This document shows positions 5,172 through 5,481 of a stretch of DNA of 5,481 bases, one piece after another (within the stretch, counting starts at the first letter, position 1; each line of letters opens with the position of its first letter). The DNA is from Candidatus Woesearchaeota archaeon (GTDB lineage: Archaea > Nanobdellota > Nanobdellia > SCGC-AAA011-G17 > GW2011-AR20). Made by a program: the position numbers and the translations under genes. The notes beneath the pieces are model-generated. The model ran no database searches, was not told the origin of the DNA, and was given only the letters and a program-made list of their open reading frames with translations. The stretch spans positions 1 through 5,481 of the forward strand of contig JAGVZC010000038.1 in the NCBI GenBank assembly GCA_018302885.1, in the 5' to 3' direction.

Positions 5172-5481
5172 TTCTATCCAGACACTTTCTACCTCTTCAT
5201 TGTCTGTCCATGTAACATTAAATTCGTAATATTGATTTGGATAATATGCAGCAGGATCAGGCATCTCTGTTATGTTTGAATATGTTGGTGCTAAAATATC
5301 AGTATTATTTACTGTAAGATTCCATTCATAAGTGTCTGAATATTCAGAATCTGAAATCATAACAGTTATATTATAACTGCCTTCCTGAGTATAATTGCCT
5401 ATCCAGGTATAATTTGATGAATTTGCATAGTTTTCTTGTGCTACTTCATCAACATACCACATTATTGCTGAATCATTTTCA
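5160..5481 (-). CDS. Ig/PKD-like surface protein, 5' end outside the window, stopped early by a frameshift
   Basis: The frame is open to the right edge, so the Met at 5462 is internal; visible residues before it are ENDSAI. The first domain, IMWYVDEVAQEN through YTWIGNYTQEGSYNITVMIS to YEWNLTVNN, has the pattern of PKD/Ig-like folds. A second domain begins APTYSNITEMPDP, includes YEFNVTWTDNEEVESVWIEF, then meets TGA after FDE. The usual second half of such a domain (NDTSGN... Y.F.V...) is present at once in the adjacent frame, so the stop looks like a frameshift. N-glycosylation sequons are dense (NSS, NYT, NIT, NLT, NVT), expected for an archaeal cell-surface or S-layer-associated protein. 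Role is likely adhesion or surface structure; this is inference from domain type. Confidence 0.8.
   Translation of the reverse strand, partial: ENDSAIMWYVDEVAQENYANSSNYTWIGNYTQEGSYNITVMISDSEYSDTYEWNLTVNNTDILAPTYSNITEMPDPAAYYPNQYYEFNVTWTDNEEVESVWIEFDE

Noticed and set aside
4975..5229. Plus-strand 84-codon frame in the surface-protein region
   Set aside because: Antisense to both halves of the Ig-like/repeat protein, without promoter or similarity.

Overview
The window looks like a low-GC archaeal chromosome fragment. It encodes an Orc1/Cdc6 initiator, an archaeal-type HemK2 methyltransferase and an archaeal winged-helix protein. TATA boxes sit about 26 bp upstream of start codons, giving leaderless first genes, while downstream genes carry strong Shine-Dalgarno sequences. 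Arginine is almost always AGA/AGG, and TGA serves as a stop. The small genes and Ig-like, heavily sequon-decorated surface proteins would suit a DPANN-type archaeon such as a Woesearchaeota or Pacearchaeota relative. That placement is inference.

Left block (1-2167, all minus strand). Transcription probably starts at 2167 with a 37-residue basic protein, coupled by an ATGA overlap to a 146-residue winged-helix protein. A new promoter in the 49-bp gap then drives a secreted 328-residue coiled-coil protein. This is coupled by a second ATGA overlap to a 61-residue highly acidic lipoprotein, followed 6 bp later by the release-factor methyltransferase HemK2, which runs off the left edge. The left block therefore mixes regulation, cell envelope and translation termination.

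Middle block (2168-3681). A 73-bp divergent promoter region faces both ways, and both TATA boxes predict start points at the ATG. To the right lie a 118-residue standalone Rossmann protein that looks like a CARF (nucleotide-sensing) domain, and the replication initiator orc1/cdc6. The latter suggests a replication origin may be close.

Right block (3761-5481, minus strand, convergent with orc1). This is a cell-surface operon. A large Ig/PKD-like protein enters from the right edge. Its reading frame is broken by what looks like a single-base shift near 5162, and it ends in three roughly 38-residue repeats. Fifteen bases later comes a secreted 326-residue protein with two tail-fibre-stem-like motifs and a C-terminal domain that resembles phage tail-fibre receptor-binding tips. 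T-rich terminators separate it from orc1.

The most noteworthy items are the tail-fibre-like archaeal surface protein, the frameshift junction in its upstream neighbour, the CARF-like protein beside orc1, and the unlisted 37-residue gene coupled to the winged-helix gene. No RNA gene, CRISPR array or insertion sequence was seen.
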